Origin: Sphingomonas adhaesiva
Lineage (GTDB): Bacteria; Pseudomonadota; Alphaproteobacteria; Sphingomonadales; Sphingomonadaceae
Length of the DNA: 64,000 nt
Reading direction: 5' to 3'
Assembly (NCBI RefSeq): GCF_036946125.1
Contig: NZ_JAQIJT010000002.1
Coordinates: 279,001 to 343,000 of the forward strand
Part shown: positions 47,545 to 55,729 of the stretch, one piece after another
Numbering within the stretch: position 1 is the stretch's first letter
Layout: each line of letters begins with the position of its first letter
Position numbers and translations under genes: made by a program
The notes under the pieces: generated by a model
Told to the model about the DNA's origin: nothing
The model's input: the letters and a program-made list of their open reading frames with translations, nothing else
Database searches by the model: none

Positions 47545-48804
47545 ATGGCAAGGATCGCCGAATTCCGGGAGCTGCTGTTCCCGCTCGAGTCGGATCGGCT
47601 CGCGCCGTGGCGCGGTGTGGATGCGCTCACCTTCGGGCGGGAGATGCGCCAGCATCCGTTCGCGGGGCGGATGATTTCCGGCTGGGAAGCGATCGCGGAT
47701 GCGCCGTTCCACGGCCTGACCTGCGACGGCCATTGCGAGAGCGGGCTGTTTGCGCTGGCGGACGAGGGCGCCCCCACGGCGGGGATGGTGCGCGCCGCAG
47801 CCGACCTGCTTTCGATCCTTTCGCCGGACCAGAACCGGCAATTGCGCTATCCGATCGATGCGAAGGAATGGCGACGCTGGAGCAATCCGGAGTTCCTGTT
47901 CAATCCCAACGGGCTGCGACTGGAAGATTGCGCCGAGCCGATACGCGCGGCGATCCTGCGGCTGATCGAGGCGTCGCTCAGCGCGGACGGCTTCGCCAAG
48001 GCGCGCGGCTGCATGAAGACGAACGCCTTCCTGGGCGAATTGTGCGCGCTGCCCAACATCATGAACGAGTGGAGCTACAATTTCCTGCTGTTCGGGGAGC
48101 CCTCGCCGGACGCGCCATGGGGCTGGAGTCTCTATGGCCATCATCTGGTGCTCAACTGCTTCGTGCTGGGCGGTCAGATGGTGATCTCCCCCACCTTCAT
48201 GGGCGCCGAGCCGAACTTCATCGATGCCGGGCCGGACAAGGGACTCCGCCTGTTCGACGCGGAAGAGGAGGGCGGCCTGTCGCTGATGCGCTCGCTCGAC
48301 GCCGACAAGCGGCGCCGCGCGACGACCTATGCGGCGATGAACGATCCGGCGATGCCCGAGGGGCGGCTGCACATCGGCGATCAGCGGCACCTGGGCGGCG
48401 CGTTCCAGGACAATCGCATCGTCCCCTACGAAGGCGTCTGCGCCGCCGAGTTCGACGCGCGCCAGCGTCGCGCGCTGCTCGATATCGTGTCGGCGTTCGT
48501 CACCTATCTGCCCGAGGGACCGCTCGTGGCGAAGATGGCGCAGGTCGAGGCGCATCTCGACCGCACCTGGTGGAGCTGGATCGGCGGCCACGGAGACGAC
48601 GACCCCTTCTACTATCGGGTGCAGAGCCCGGTCGTGATGGTGGAATTCGATCACCACAGCGGCGTGTGGCTGAACAACACCGAACCGGCGAAATGCCATA
48701 TCCACACTGTCGTGCGTACGCCCAACGGCAACGATTACGGCCGCGACCTGCTGCGACAGCATTACGCGCAGGTGCATCCCGGCAAGACCCCCGGTCGTGA
48801 TTGA
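47545..48804 (+). CDS. DUF3500 protein, copy 1
   Basis: 419 residues of the uncharacterised DUF3500 family. It shares with the copy at 59.6 kb the blocks GWSLYGHHLVLN/GWQLFGHHLSLN, GGAFQDNRIVPYEGV and the C-terminal EFDHHSG...HIHT..RTPNGNDYG (from about residue 366). The latter is rich in invariant His, Asp and Asn residues that could bind a metal. There is no signal peptide, so it is probably cytoplasmic. The next gene, a nickel/cobalt-permease-like protein, overlaps it by eight bases. The function is unknown; redox or ring chemistry in the surrounding catabolic set is plausible. Confidence 0.85.
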   Translation: MARIAEFRELLFPLESDRLAPWRGVDALTFGREMRQHPFAGRMISGWEAIADAPFHGLTCDGHCESGLFALADEGAPTAGMVRAAADLLSILSPDQNRQLRYPIDAKEWRRWSNPEFLFNPNGLRLEDCAEPIRAAILRLIEASLSADGFAKARGCMKTNAFLGELCALPNIMNEWSYNFLLFGEPSPDAPWGWSLYGHHLVLNCFVLGGQMVISPTFMGAEPNFIDAGPDKGLRLFDAEEEGGLSLMRSLDADKRRRATTYAAMNDPAMPEGRLHIGDQRHLGGAFQDNRIVPYEGVCAAEFDARQRRALLDIVSAFVTYLPEGPLVAKMAQVEAHLDRTWWSWIGGHGDDDPFYYRVQSPVVMVEFDHHSGVWLNNTEPAKCHIHTVVRTPNGNDYGRDLLRQHYAQVHPGKTPGRD

Positions 48805-49417
48805 CGCCGGGCTGGTGACGCTCGTCACCGCCGGTGCGCTGGGGCTGCGCCACGCGCTCGATCCCGATCACCTCGTCGCGGTGACCGGCCTTGCCGCCGG
48901 CGAACCGACCGTGCGGCCGCGCCGACTCGCGCTGATCGGGGCGTCCTGGGGCGCGGGCCATGCGGCCAGCCTCGCGCTCGCCGGGCTGGTCGCGCTATGG
49001 GCCGGATGGCAGCCGGGCGAGGCCGGTCAGCAGAATTGGGAGCGGATCGTCGGCCTGCTGATCGCGGTGATCGGTCTGCGGCTGATCGCGATGCGGGTCG
49101 TCCTGGTCAGGCCGGCCAGCCTCCCGCCGACGCGCCGCGGCTTTCCGGCGGCGTTCCTCGTCGGCGTCGTCCACGGTCTGGCGGGATCGGCGGGGGTGAC
49201 GCTGTTGCTTCTGCCGCTCGCCGCGCCGGGGCTGCGGGTGCCGGCCTTGCTGCTGTTCGCGGCGATGACGGCCGTGTCGATGGTCGGATGCATCCTGGCG
49301 GTCGGCGGCGTGGTGCGGCGCGTCCATCCGTCGACCGCCATCCCGCAACGGCTGCGGGTCGCCGTCGGCTGCGTCAGCGTGCTGTTCGGCGTGGGCTATG
49401 CCATCGCCGCCGCCTGA
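48797..49417 (+). CDS. NicO/NiCoT-like metal permease
   Basis: A 206-residue inner-membrane protein with about six hydrophobic spans. The first span contains RHALDPDHLVAVTG, matching the NiCoT signature RHAxDADHI that binds Ni or Co. SWGAGHAASLALAG and VVHGLAGSAGVTLL follow, further marks of this superfamily. It is shorter than standard NiCoT (~330), like the compact HupE/UreJ-type members. The GTG start lies inside the end of DUF3500 copy 1, so the two are coupled. The metal cannot be decided from sequence. Confidence 0.78.
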   Translation: MIDAGLVTLVTAGALGLRHALDPDHLVAVTGLAAGEPTVRPRRLALIGASWGAGHAASLALAGLVALWAGWQPGEAGQQNWERIVGLLIAVIGLRLIAMRVVLVRPASLPPTRRGFPAAFLVGVVHGLAGSAGVTLLLLPLAAPGLRVPALLLFAAMTAVSMVGCILAVGGVVRRVHPSTAIPQRLRVAVGCVSVLFGVGYAIAAA

Positions 49418-49433
49418 ACGGCAGGGTGAAGGC

Positions 49434-49469
49434 GGGGGGCGAGAGCGGGGGAGGGGGCGAGGGAGGGGG
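49434..49469 (+). other. G-tract with G-quadruplex potential
   Basis: Five runs of three to six G separated by 1-7 bases, between the convergent permease and SnoaL-like genes. The plus strand (RNA of the permease transcript end) could fold into a quadruplex; the region otherwise has no gene and no normal terminator. Confidence 0.5.
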
Positions 49470-49502
49470 CCGCGGCGCGGGACCGGCGCCGCCCGGCCCG
49501 GC

Positions 49503-50069
49503 TCAGATCAGCGAATGGAAGACGTTGGCCCCCAGCAGCTCGAACGAGACGTCGCTGCGGTCGCGCCGTCCCGCGAGCGGGATCTTCTCGAACAAGGGGT
49601 CGCTGCCCTCCATGATGCGGATCCAGTCGGCGACCTTGTCGCGGCGGACGATCCGCCATTCGCCGCCCCGCTGCTCGAACGTGTCGATGTAGCGCGCGGC
49701 GATGACGAGGTCCTTCATGTCCTCGCCCATCGGCGTCAGGTGCCGGCCGATCTCGTAGGATTCGACCCGCGCCCGGTCGCCGTCGCGCTCGATCAGGACG
49801 TTGCCGATCAGGTGCTGCACCCGCTGCGTCTTCTGCTGCACGGCGAGGGCGGTTTCGAGCCATTGCGCGAAGTCGACGGCATCCGGCGTCGCCCAGCGGA
49901 CCTTCGCGTCGGGAAAGAAGCCCGAGGCGAGCAGATCGCGGTCGATCCGGTCCATCCCGCGGTTGATGCGGTACAGGCAGGTGCGGATGGCCTCGTTGGC
50001 GGCCAGTGCCTCGACCTGCTTTTCCAGCGCCTCGATCCGCGCCTGTGCTTCCTGTCCGTCCGCCATCAT
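49503..50069 (-). CDS. SnoaL-like nuclear transport factor 2-fold protein
   Basis: 188 residues with an NTF2-like cone fold: an N-terminal coiled helix (EAQARIEALEKQVEALAANE), then IRTCLYRINRGMDRIDRDLL with the usual Arg/Asp pattern. QHLIGNVLIERDGDRARVES follows, then a strand ending WRIVRRDKVADW. This subgroup contains dehydratases, isomerases and small-subunit-like proteins beside aromatic genes. I start at the first of two ATGs after GGAGAGG. It is the last gene of ACAD-ligase-SnoaL, 55 bp behind the ligase. Confidence 0.8.
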   Translation of the reverse strand: MMADGQEAQARIEALEKQVEALAANEAIRTCLYRINRGMDRIDRDLLASGFFPDAKVRWATPDAVDFAQWLETALAVQQKTQRVQHLIGNVLIERDGDRARVESYEIGRHLTPMGEDMKDLVIAARYIDTFEQRGGEWRIVRRDKVADWIRIMEGSDPLFEKIPLAGRRDRSDVSFELLGANVFHSLI

Positions 50070-50112
50070 GATCCTCTCCTGTGTACGTGGAGGACACGTC
50101 GCATATATAATC

Positions 50113-50133
50113 CAAACGTTCAACTTAGACTTG
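50113..50133. promoter_or_regulatory. candidate regulator site at the ligase/SnoaL junction
   Basis: CAAACGTTCAACTTAGACTTG spans the ligase stop. It matches the form CAAAYGTWC-N6/7-ACTTG of the site at 54283-54302 in the TetR-Rieske gap. The part CAACTTAGAC recurs with one change as CAAGTTAGAC at 53241-53250 upstream of the acyl-CoA dehydrogenase. Confidence 0.35.
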
Positions 50134-51798
50134 GCTTCTCTCGCTTTCGCGCAGCACGTGGCGCTGGATCTTGCCGGTCACCGTCTTGGGCAGCTCGTCC
50201 ATGATCTCGACGACGCGGGGAACCTTGTACGCGGCGAGCAGGGTGCGGCTGTGCGCGATCAGATCGTCGGGCGTCGCCGCGGCGCCCGGCCGAAGCGAGA
50301 TGAAGGCCTTGACGGTCTCGCCGCGGTACGGGTCGGGCACGCCGACGACCGCCGCCTCGCGCACCGCGCCATGCGTGTAGAGCGCATCCTCCACCTCGCG
50401 CGGCCACACCTTGAACCCGCTGGCGATGATGCAATCCTTGATACGATCGACGAGATAATACCAGCCATCGGCATCCCGCACCGCGACGTCTCCGGTGTGC
50501 ATCCATCCATCCGCCAGCGCGGCGGCGGTCTGGGCGGGCTTGTTCCAATAGCCCGCCATGATCTGCGGGCCACGGATCAGCAGCTCGCCCTGCTCGCCAT
50601 CGGCCACGTCGCGGCCCTCACCGTCGACGATGCGCGCGGCGGTGAGCGGCGTGAGCTTGCCGATCGACAGCGATCCGGACTGCGGATCGACCGGGATCGT
50701 CGCACCGAACGGCGCGATATGGGTCTGCGCGGTCGTCTCCGTCATCCCATAGGCGGTGTGTATCCGCACCCCGAGCCGGCGCGCGAGCTCCTCCAGCAGG
50801 GCGGGGGGGACGGGGGCGCCGCCCGAATAGATCCGGTCGAAGCCGCGCATGTCCTCGGCGCCGATCCCCGGCACGTTCATCAGCGCGTTGAACGCGGTGA
50901 TCGCCCCGATCGTGAAGGTCGGGCGATGTTCCCGGATGACGTCGAGCAGCAGCGTGGGCTCGACCCGATAATGCAGCACCAGGGTCGCGCGCGCGCTGAG
51001 CGCCGCCGCGACGTGACAGCTCATCCCGGTGATGTGGAAGAGCGGCGCGATCCCCAGGATGCGCGAGCTGCCCGACAGGCCGCACAGGTCGCGCATGGAC
51101 TGGCCGTTGAAGGCGAGGCTGCGATGGCGGATCATCGCCCCCTTGGGCTCTCCCGTCGTGCCGGAGGTATAGAGGATGAGGCCGATCTCGTCGCCGTCGA
51201 GCGTCACGTCGGGGACGGCCGGCGACGCGGGTGCGGCGACGATCCGTTCGAGCAGCGGCAGGTCCGGCGTCGGCTCGGCGTCGGGAATGACACGCGCGTC
51301 GTGGCGCTGCTGGAGGCCGCGCGCCGATGCGACCAGGATCGCCGGCGCGATCCCGGCCATGCCGCCGGCGATGCGCACCGTCTCCACGTTCTCGGCGAGA
51401 CAGACGATCGCGCGCGGGGCGCAGTCGGCGAAGACGCGCGACAGTTCGGCGGCGCGATAGGCCGGATTGCCGGGCACGGGGATCGCACCGATCTTCCACG
51501 CGGCGACCAGCGCCATCAGGCTCTGCGGCATGTTCTGAAGGATCATCGCCACCCGGTCGCCGCGAACCACGCCATGATCGATCAGCCAGACGGCCGCCCG
51601 GTCGCTCGCGCGATCGATCTGCGCGTAGGTGAGCGCGGTGTCGAAATAGGCGACGGCGGTCCGCGACGGTGCCTCGTCCACGCACGCCCGGAACATCGCG
51701 AGCATGTCGCGGAACTCGGCCGGCGCCTCCGGACAGGCTCGTGCCATCACCGCTTCGCCCGCGTCGCAGGCATCGAGAGTGCAGTCCCCGGTTCGCAT
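50125..51798 (-). CDS. acyl/aryl-CoA ligase (AMP-forming)
   Basis: A 557-residue member of the ANL superfamily that activates a carboxylic acid with ATP and CoA. It shows YTSGTTGEPKGAM (P-loop-like motif, residues ~210-222), AYGMTETTAQTH (A5), GWMHTGDVA (A7), DRIKDCIIASGFKVWPREVE (hinge) and PKTVTGKIQRHVL with the catalytic lysine (A10). The specificity pocket cannot be read by eye; a medium-chain or aryl acid is likely. It follows the acyl-CoA dehydrogenase by 61 bp and has a good GAGAGGAG ribosome site. Confidence 0.92.
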   Translation of the reverse strand: MRTGDCTLDACDAGEAVMARACPEAPAEFRDMLAMFRACVDEAPSRTAVAYFDTALTYAQIDRASDRAAVWLIDHGVVRGDRVAMILQNMPQSLMALVAAWKIGAIPVPGNPAYRAAELSRVFADCAPRAIVCLAENVETVRIAGGMAGIAPAILVASARGLQQRHDARVIPDAEPTPDLPLLERIVAAPASPAVPDVTLDGDEIGLILYTSGTTGEPKGAMIRHRSLAFNGQSMRDLCGLSGSSRILGIAPLFHITGMSCHVAAALSARATLVLHYRVEPTLLLDVIREHRPTFTIGAITAFNALMNVPGIGAEDMRGFDRIYSGGAPVPPALLEELARRLGVRIHTAYGMTETTAQTHIAPFGATIPVDPQSGSLSIGKLTPLTAARIVDGEGRDVADGEQGELLIRGPQIMAGYWNKPAQTAAALADGWMHTGDVAVRDADGWYYLVDRIKDCIIASGFKVWPREVEDALYTHGAVREAAVVGVPDPYRGETVKAFISLRPGAAATPDDLIAHSRTLLAAYKVPRVVEIMDELPKTVTGKIQRHVLRESERSQV

Positions 51799-51859
51799 CC
51801 ACGTCTCCTCTCAGACCACCCACGCCCGGCCGCGTCGCGACCGGCCCGGCCGTTCTCCC

Positions 51860-53170
51860 TCAACCGGCCAGCCCGGACGGGCGGGGCCACGCCCCCGCCG
51901 CCGTCCGCCGCTCGACTTCCGCCACCGAAAGGACCTCGGCGGCCCCGCCGGTCGCGGCGGGATCGGTGCCGCGATGGCGGCGGATCTCCAGCCGCGCGAT
52001 CTGGTTGCGATGCACCTCGTCCGGACCGTCGGCGAGCCGCAGCAGGCGGGCGGTCGCGAAGGCGGCGGTCAGCAGGTGATCGTTGCTGGTACCGCCGCCG
52101 CCGAACATCTGGATCGCCCAGTCGATCACCTGTTGCGCCATCGCGGGCGCGGCGACCTTTATCATCGCGATCTCGCGGCGCGCCTCCTTGTTGCCGACGG
52201 TGTCCATCCGCCACGCGGCGTTCATCGTCAGCAATCGTGCCTGATCGATCATCACGCGCGCCTGCGCGATGCGTTCGAGCGTGACCGTCTGCTCGGCGAG
52301 CTGGCGACCGAACGCGTTGCGCCGATCGGCGCGGCGGCACATCCGCTCCAGGATGCGCTCCGACAGTCCGATCAGCCGCATACAATGATGGATGCGCCCG
52401 GGCCCCAGCCGGCCCTGCGCGATCTCGAACCCGCGTCCCTCGCCCAGCAGCATGTTCCCGGCGGGCACGCGCACGTTCTCGAACACCACTTCGGACGCGC
52501 GGTCGGGGACGCCGTAGAAGCCGAACACCGGGAGCGCGCGCAGGACGCGTACGCCCGGCGTGTCGCGCGGAATCAGGATCATCGATTGCGAGCGGTAGGG
52601 ATCGTCGCCCGCCGGCTGGTTGCGGCCCATGAAGATGATGATCTCGCAGGCCGGGCTGGTCGCGTTGGTGGTGTACCATTTGCGCCCGTTGACGACGTAA
52701 TGATCGCCGTCGCGCACGATCGAGCTGTCGATGTTGGTGGCGTCCGACGACGCGACCTCGGGCTCGGTCATCGCGAAGGCGGAGCGGATGTCGCCCGCGA
52801 GCAGCGGTCGCAGCCAGCGTTCCTGCTGCGCCGGCGTTCCGTAGCGCAGGATCGTTTCCATGTTGCCGGTGTCGGGGGCGGAGCAGTTGAAGATCTCCGG
52901 CGCGAACAGGCTGCGCCCCATGATCTCGCACAGCGGCGCATAATCGACGTTGCTGAGCCCGGTCTCGACCTCCGCGATCGGGAGGAACAGGTTCCACAAC
53001 CCCGCGGCGCGGGCGAGCGGCTTCAGCTCCTCGACTACCGGATAGATCGCCCACGGGCCCAGCCGCTCGGCCTCCTCGTGATAGCGCTGCTCGTTGGGGT
53101 AGACGTGCTGCGCCATGAACGCGCGCAGCCGATCCGCCAGCTCGTTGCTCTTCCCGCTCGGCTCGACCAT
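51860..53170 (-). CDS. acyl-CoA dehydrogenase
   Basis: A 436-residue FAD enzyme that introduces an alpha,beta double bond into an acyl-CoA. It shows AFAMTEPEVASSDATNI (FAD/substrate loop), YVVNGRKWYTTNA and RRNAFGRQLAEQ. QMFGGGGTSNDHLL follows, then DGPDEVHRNQIARLE at the position of the catalytic-base helix in some groups. The N-terminal YPNEQRYHEEAE marks the ACAD10/11-type branch. It is the first gene of the minus-strand run, upstream of the ligase that may make its substrate. I start at the ATG at 53170. Confidence 0.9.
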   Translation of the reverse strand: MVEPSGKSNELADRLRAFMAQHVYPNEQRYHEEAERLGPWAIYPVVEELKPLARAAGLWNLFLPIAEVETGLSNVDYAPLCEIMGRSLFAPEIFNCSAPDTGNMETILRYGTPAQQERWLRPLLAGDIRSAFAMTEPEVASSDATNIDSSIVRDGDHYVVNGRKWYTTNATSPACEIIIFMGRNQPAGDDPYRSQSMILIPRDTPGVRVLRALPVFGFYGVPDRASEVVFENVRVPAGNMLLGEGRGFEIAQGRLGPGRIHHCMRLIGLSERILERMCRRADRRNAFGRQLAEQTVTLERIAQARVMIDQARLLTMNAAWRMDTVGNKEARREIAMIKVAAPAMAQQVIDWAIQMFGGGGTSNDHLLTAAFATARLLRLADGPDEVHRNQIARLEIRRHRGTDPAATGGAAEVLSVAEVERRTAAGAWPRPSGLAG

Positions 53171-53323
53171 CCTCACCCCCGCCGACACCCGTCGCGGGGG
53201 CGTCCTCTCGTCAGGTCACGCTTTACCTTGACTCGATGGACAAGTTAGACCGTTGCGCCATGCTGCGCAATGGCGATCATGCCGTCGCGGCGGTTCGCCG
53301 CCGGGGGTGGTGCAGCGGGTCCG

Positions 53324-54085
53324 TCACGACGTGCCGTGCGACTGGAAGAACAGGCGCAGGCAGAGGTCGATGTGCGCCTCGATGAACGCCGGGTCGAACG
53401 GCGACGTGCCGACGTGGTGCTCGATTTCCGACGCGAGTCCGAACACGCGGGTCGCGGCGCCGATGAACAGGAAGTGCAGGTGCGCCGGGTCGCCCTTGAT
53501 GAACCGGCCGGCGGCCTGCAGCCCGCGGATGAGATCGAGCGTCAGCGTCAGGTCGTGGCCCCGGACCTGATCGAGAATCCACGCGGCACGCTCGGACTGA
53601 TCCGCGAATTCGTGCGAGAACAGCCAGCCGAGTTCGGGGCGGCTACCCGACGTGCGGATGAAGTCGCCATAGACCGTGCGCAGGATCGTCTCCGGATCGC
53701 TGCCCCTCAGCTTCTCGATCGTCTCGACGAACTGAACGTGCAGATCGGCGACCGCCTTCTCCACGACGGCCTGCCAGACGCCCAGCTTGGTTTCGAAATG
53801 GTAGATGACGAGTCCGTGCGGAACGTCGGCCCGCTTGGCGATCGAACGCGTCGTCGCCCCCCCGAACCCCACTTGTGAAAATTCCTCCAGGCCGCTGGCC
53901 AGGATCTTCTGTCGGGTCGCGATCGAGCGATCCTGCCGGCGGCGGATATTGACCAGTTCCTCCGGCGCGTCCTTCGGGGAAGCATCATCGGCGTGGCGGA
54001 TCGGCTTCTTGCGGGCGATCGGCCGTTTCGGAGCCGCACCCTCCGTTGCAGGCATCTCGCTCGCTGGTTTTGCCCTGTCGCCCAT
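53324..54085 (-). CDS. TetR-family regulator
   Basis: 253 residues. A basic, disordered ~50-residue extension precedes the helix-turn-helix (RQKILASGLEEFSQVGFGGA then TTRSIAKRADVPHGLVIYHF, about residues 57-98). The C-terminal ligand domain has a TetR_C layout. The ATG at 54085 is preceded by a GTG. It is divergent from the Rieske gene; the 308-bp gap contains an imperfect palindrome it could bind. The acyl-CoA dehydrogenase gene begins 153 bp downstream on the same strand. Confidence 0.88.
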   Translation of the reverse strand: MGDRAKPASEMPATEGAAPKRPIARKKPIRHADDASPKDAPEELVNIRRRQDRSIATRQKILASGLEEFSQVGFGGATTRSIAKRADVPHGLVIYHFETKLGVWQAVVEKAVADLHVQFVETIEKLRGSDPETILRTVYGDFIRTSGSRPELGWLFSHEFADQSERAAWILDQVRGHDLTLTLDLIRGLQAAGRFIKGDPAHLHFLFIGAATRVFGLASEIEHHVGTSPFDPAFIEAHIDLCLRLFFQSHGTS

Positions 54086-54282
54086 CACTTCTCGATCCTC
54101 GCGCCCGTGCTCACGGGATGCTGTCGTCCGCGGATACGCGACGCGGTCGAGATGTCAAAATCTGTGCCGACGCCTCACCCGTCGCCACGATCTTCGCCAT
54201 CCGGAAAGAATAGCACGCGCGGCGGACGGATCTGCCCTCGCGGCGCAGGGCTACCACCTGACCCAAGCAAAGATAAACTGAC

Positions 54283-54302
54283 CAAATGTACTGAATCACT
54301 TG
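54283..54302. promoter_or_regulatory. imperfect palindrome in the TetR-Rieske divergent gap
   Basis: CAAATG-N8-CACTTG (20 bp, one mismatch in the arms) lies 96 bases before the Rieske ATG and 198 bases from the TetR start. The rest of the 308-bp gap has no gene and no clear sigma-70 boxes. The dimension suits a TetR dimer. Confidence 0.45.
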
Positions 54303-54397
54303 ACGTGCCGCCCCGGGTGGGAGCATCATCGTGGCAACGAGGCGCGTCGTGGCCGGAGCGGACGCCGGTTCGCCGCGCAGAAAAAGGGAGTGGATGG

Positions 54398-55648
54398 ATG
54401 ACGGACGTACGGGAAGCCGAGATCGACACCGGAACCGCCTATGGCATGAAGCCGGCGACCTACCGCCAGGAACTGGTCGAGGTCGGCCCCGGCACGCCGA
54501 TGGGCGAGCTGATGCGGCGCTATTGGCAGCCGTGCGCCCTGTCGGAGGATCTGGGCAGCGACAAGCCGCAAAAGGTGCGGCTGCTGGGTGAGAACCTGAT
54601 CCTCTTCCGCGACAAGAGCGGCCGGCCCGGCCTGGTCCACGAGAATTGCTGCCACCGCGGCACCAGCCTGTATTTCGGCCGGATCGAGGAGGACGGGATC
54701 CGCTGCTGCTATCACGGGTGGAAGTTCGACGTGAAGGGCAATTGCCTGGAGCAGCCCGCCGAGATCGATGGCGGCCGCAACCGCGCGAAGGTGCGCCAGC
54801 CGTGGTACCCGGTCGAGGAGCGCTACGGCCTGGTCTATGCCTATATGGGCCCGCCGGACAAGAAGCCCGTCCTGCCGCGCTGGGAGCATCTCGAAAATCT
54901 GGGCGACGACGAATATATCGAGACGCGCTGGAAGCCGGGCTACGGCCCGCTCAACGACGATCCGTACAATCCGCTCAAGTTCAATTTCCTGGCGGCCTAC
55001 GAGAACACGATGGACTCGCCGCACCTGCCGTGGCTGCATTATTACCACTCGTGCGACCAGTTCACGGGTGCGCCGCTGCTGCGGCACGACGCGGAGGACG
55101 CGAACCTTCCGCCCTATGCCCATATCAAGGACCTGGCCGGACAGATCGTCGCCGAGCGCAGCGAGCTGGGCGTCAAGCAGGGCGTGCCGATGCCGATTCC
55201 CGGTCACGGGCTGTTCCTCGCGTCGAACGAGGCCATCGTTCCGAACATGGCGGTGGTCGCGACGCTGATCGACATGCTCTATTTCGTGCCGGTCGACGAC
55301 ACGAGCTTCATCTCCTTCATGCTGTTCCGCACCAAGAAGGGCGAGCAGCGCAGTAACCTCAACGAGCTGCATTTCGGCAAGACCTGGTGGGAGATGTCGG
55401 AGGACGAGCATCAGCGCTCGCCGGGCGACTATGAGGCGCAGTTCAGCATCGGCGTGCTTCCGGCGCACAGCCGCGAGCATCTGTCGCAGGGTGACGTCGC
55501 GCTGGGCATGCTGCGCCGGCGCCTCGCCGAGGCGGTGCGCGACGTGCAGGAGGGGCGCGATCCCCCCGGGGTGCGGCGCGGCCCGGATGCCGACGACGTG
55601 CTGCGGATCGGCGCGCACGGCATGATCCCCTATACCGCTGCCGCCTGA
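54398..55648 (+). CDS. Rieske non-heme iron oxygenase, large subunit
   Basis: A 416-residue ring-hydroxylating or O-demethylating oxygenase alpha subunit of the phthalate 4,5-dioxygenase/LigX-like group, shown by GTPMGELMRRYWQP at ~32-45. The Rieske cluster ligands are Cys84, His86, Cys103 and His106 (CCHRG, CCYHGW). The mononuclear-iron histidines are His209 and His214 (MDSPHLPWLHYY). No ferredoxin, reductase or beta subunit is encoded nearby, so electrons must come from elsewhere. It leads the plus-strand run. Confidence 0.92.
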   Translation: MTDVREAEIDTGTAYGMKPATYRQELVEVGPGTPMGELMRRYWQPCALSEDLGSDKPQKVRLLGENLILFRDKSGRPGLVHENCCHRGTSLYFGRIEEDGIRCCYHGWKFDVKGNCLEQPAEIDGGRNRAKVRQPWYPVEERYGLVYAYMGPPDKKPVLPRWEHLENLGDDEYIETRWKPGYGPLNDDPYNPLKFNFLAAYENTMDSPHLPWLHYYHSCDQFTGAPLLRHDAEDANLPPYAHIKDLAGQIVAERSELGVKQGVPMPIPGHGLFLASNEAIVPNMAVVATLIDMLYFVPVDDTSFISFMLFRTKKGEQRSNLNELHFGKTWWEMSEDEHQRSPGDYEAQFSIGVLPAHSREHLSQGDVALGMLRRRLAEAVRDVQEGRDPPGVRRGPDADDVLRIGAHGMIPYTAAA

Positions 55649-55729
55649 CGCGGCGCATCGACAAGGGGGAGGGCGGCGCGGCCCCGGTCGCGCCGTCCGA
55701 TCGTCGGATACTGGACGCTGGAGACTGAC

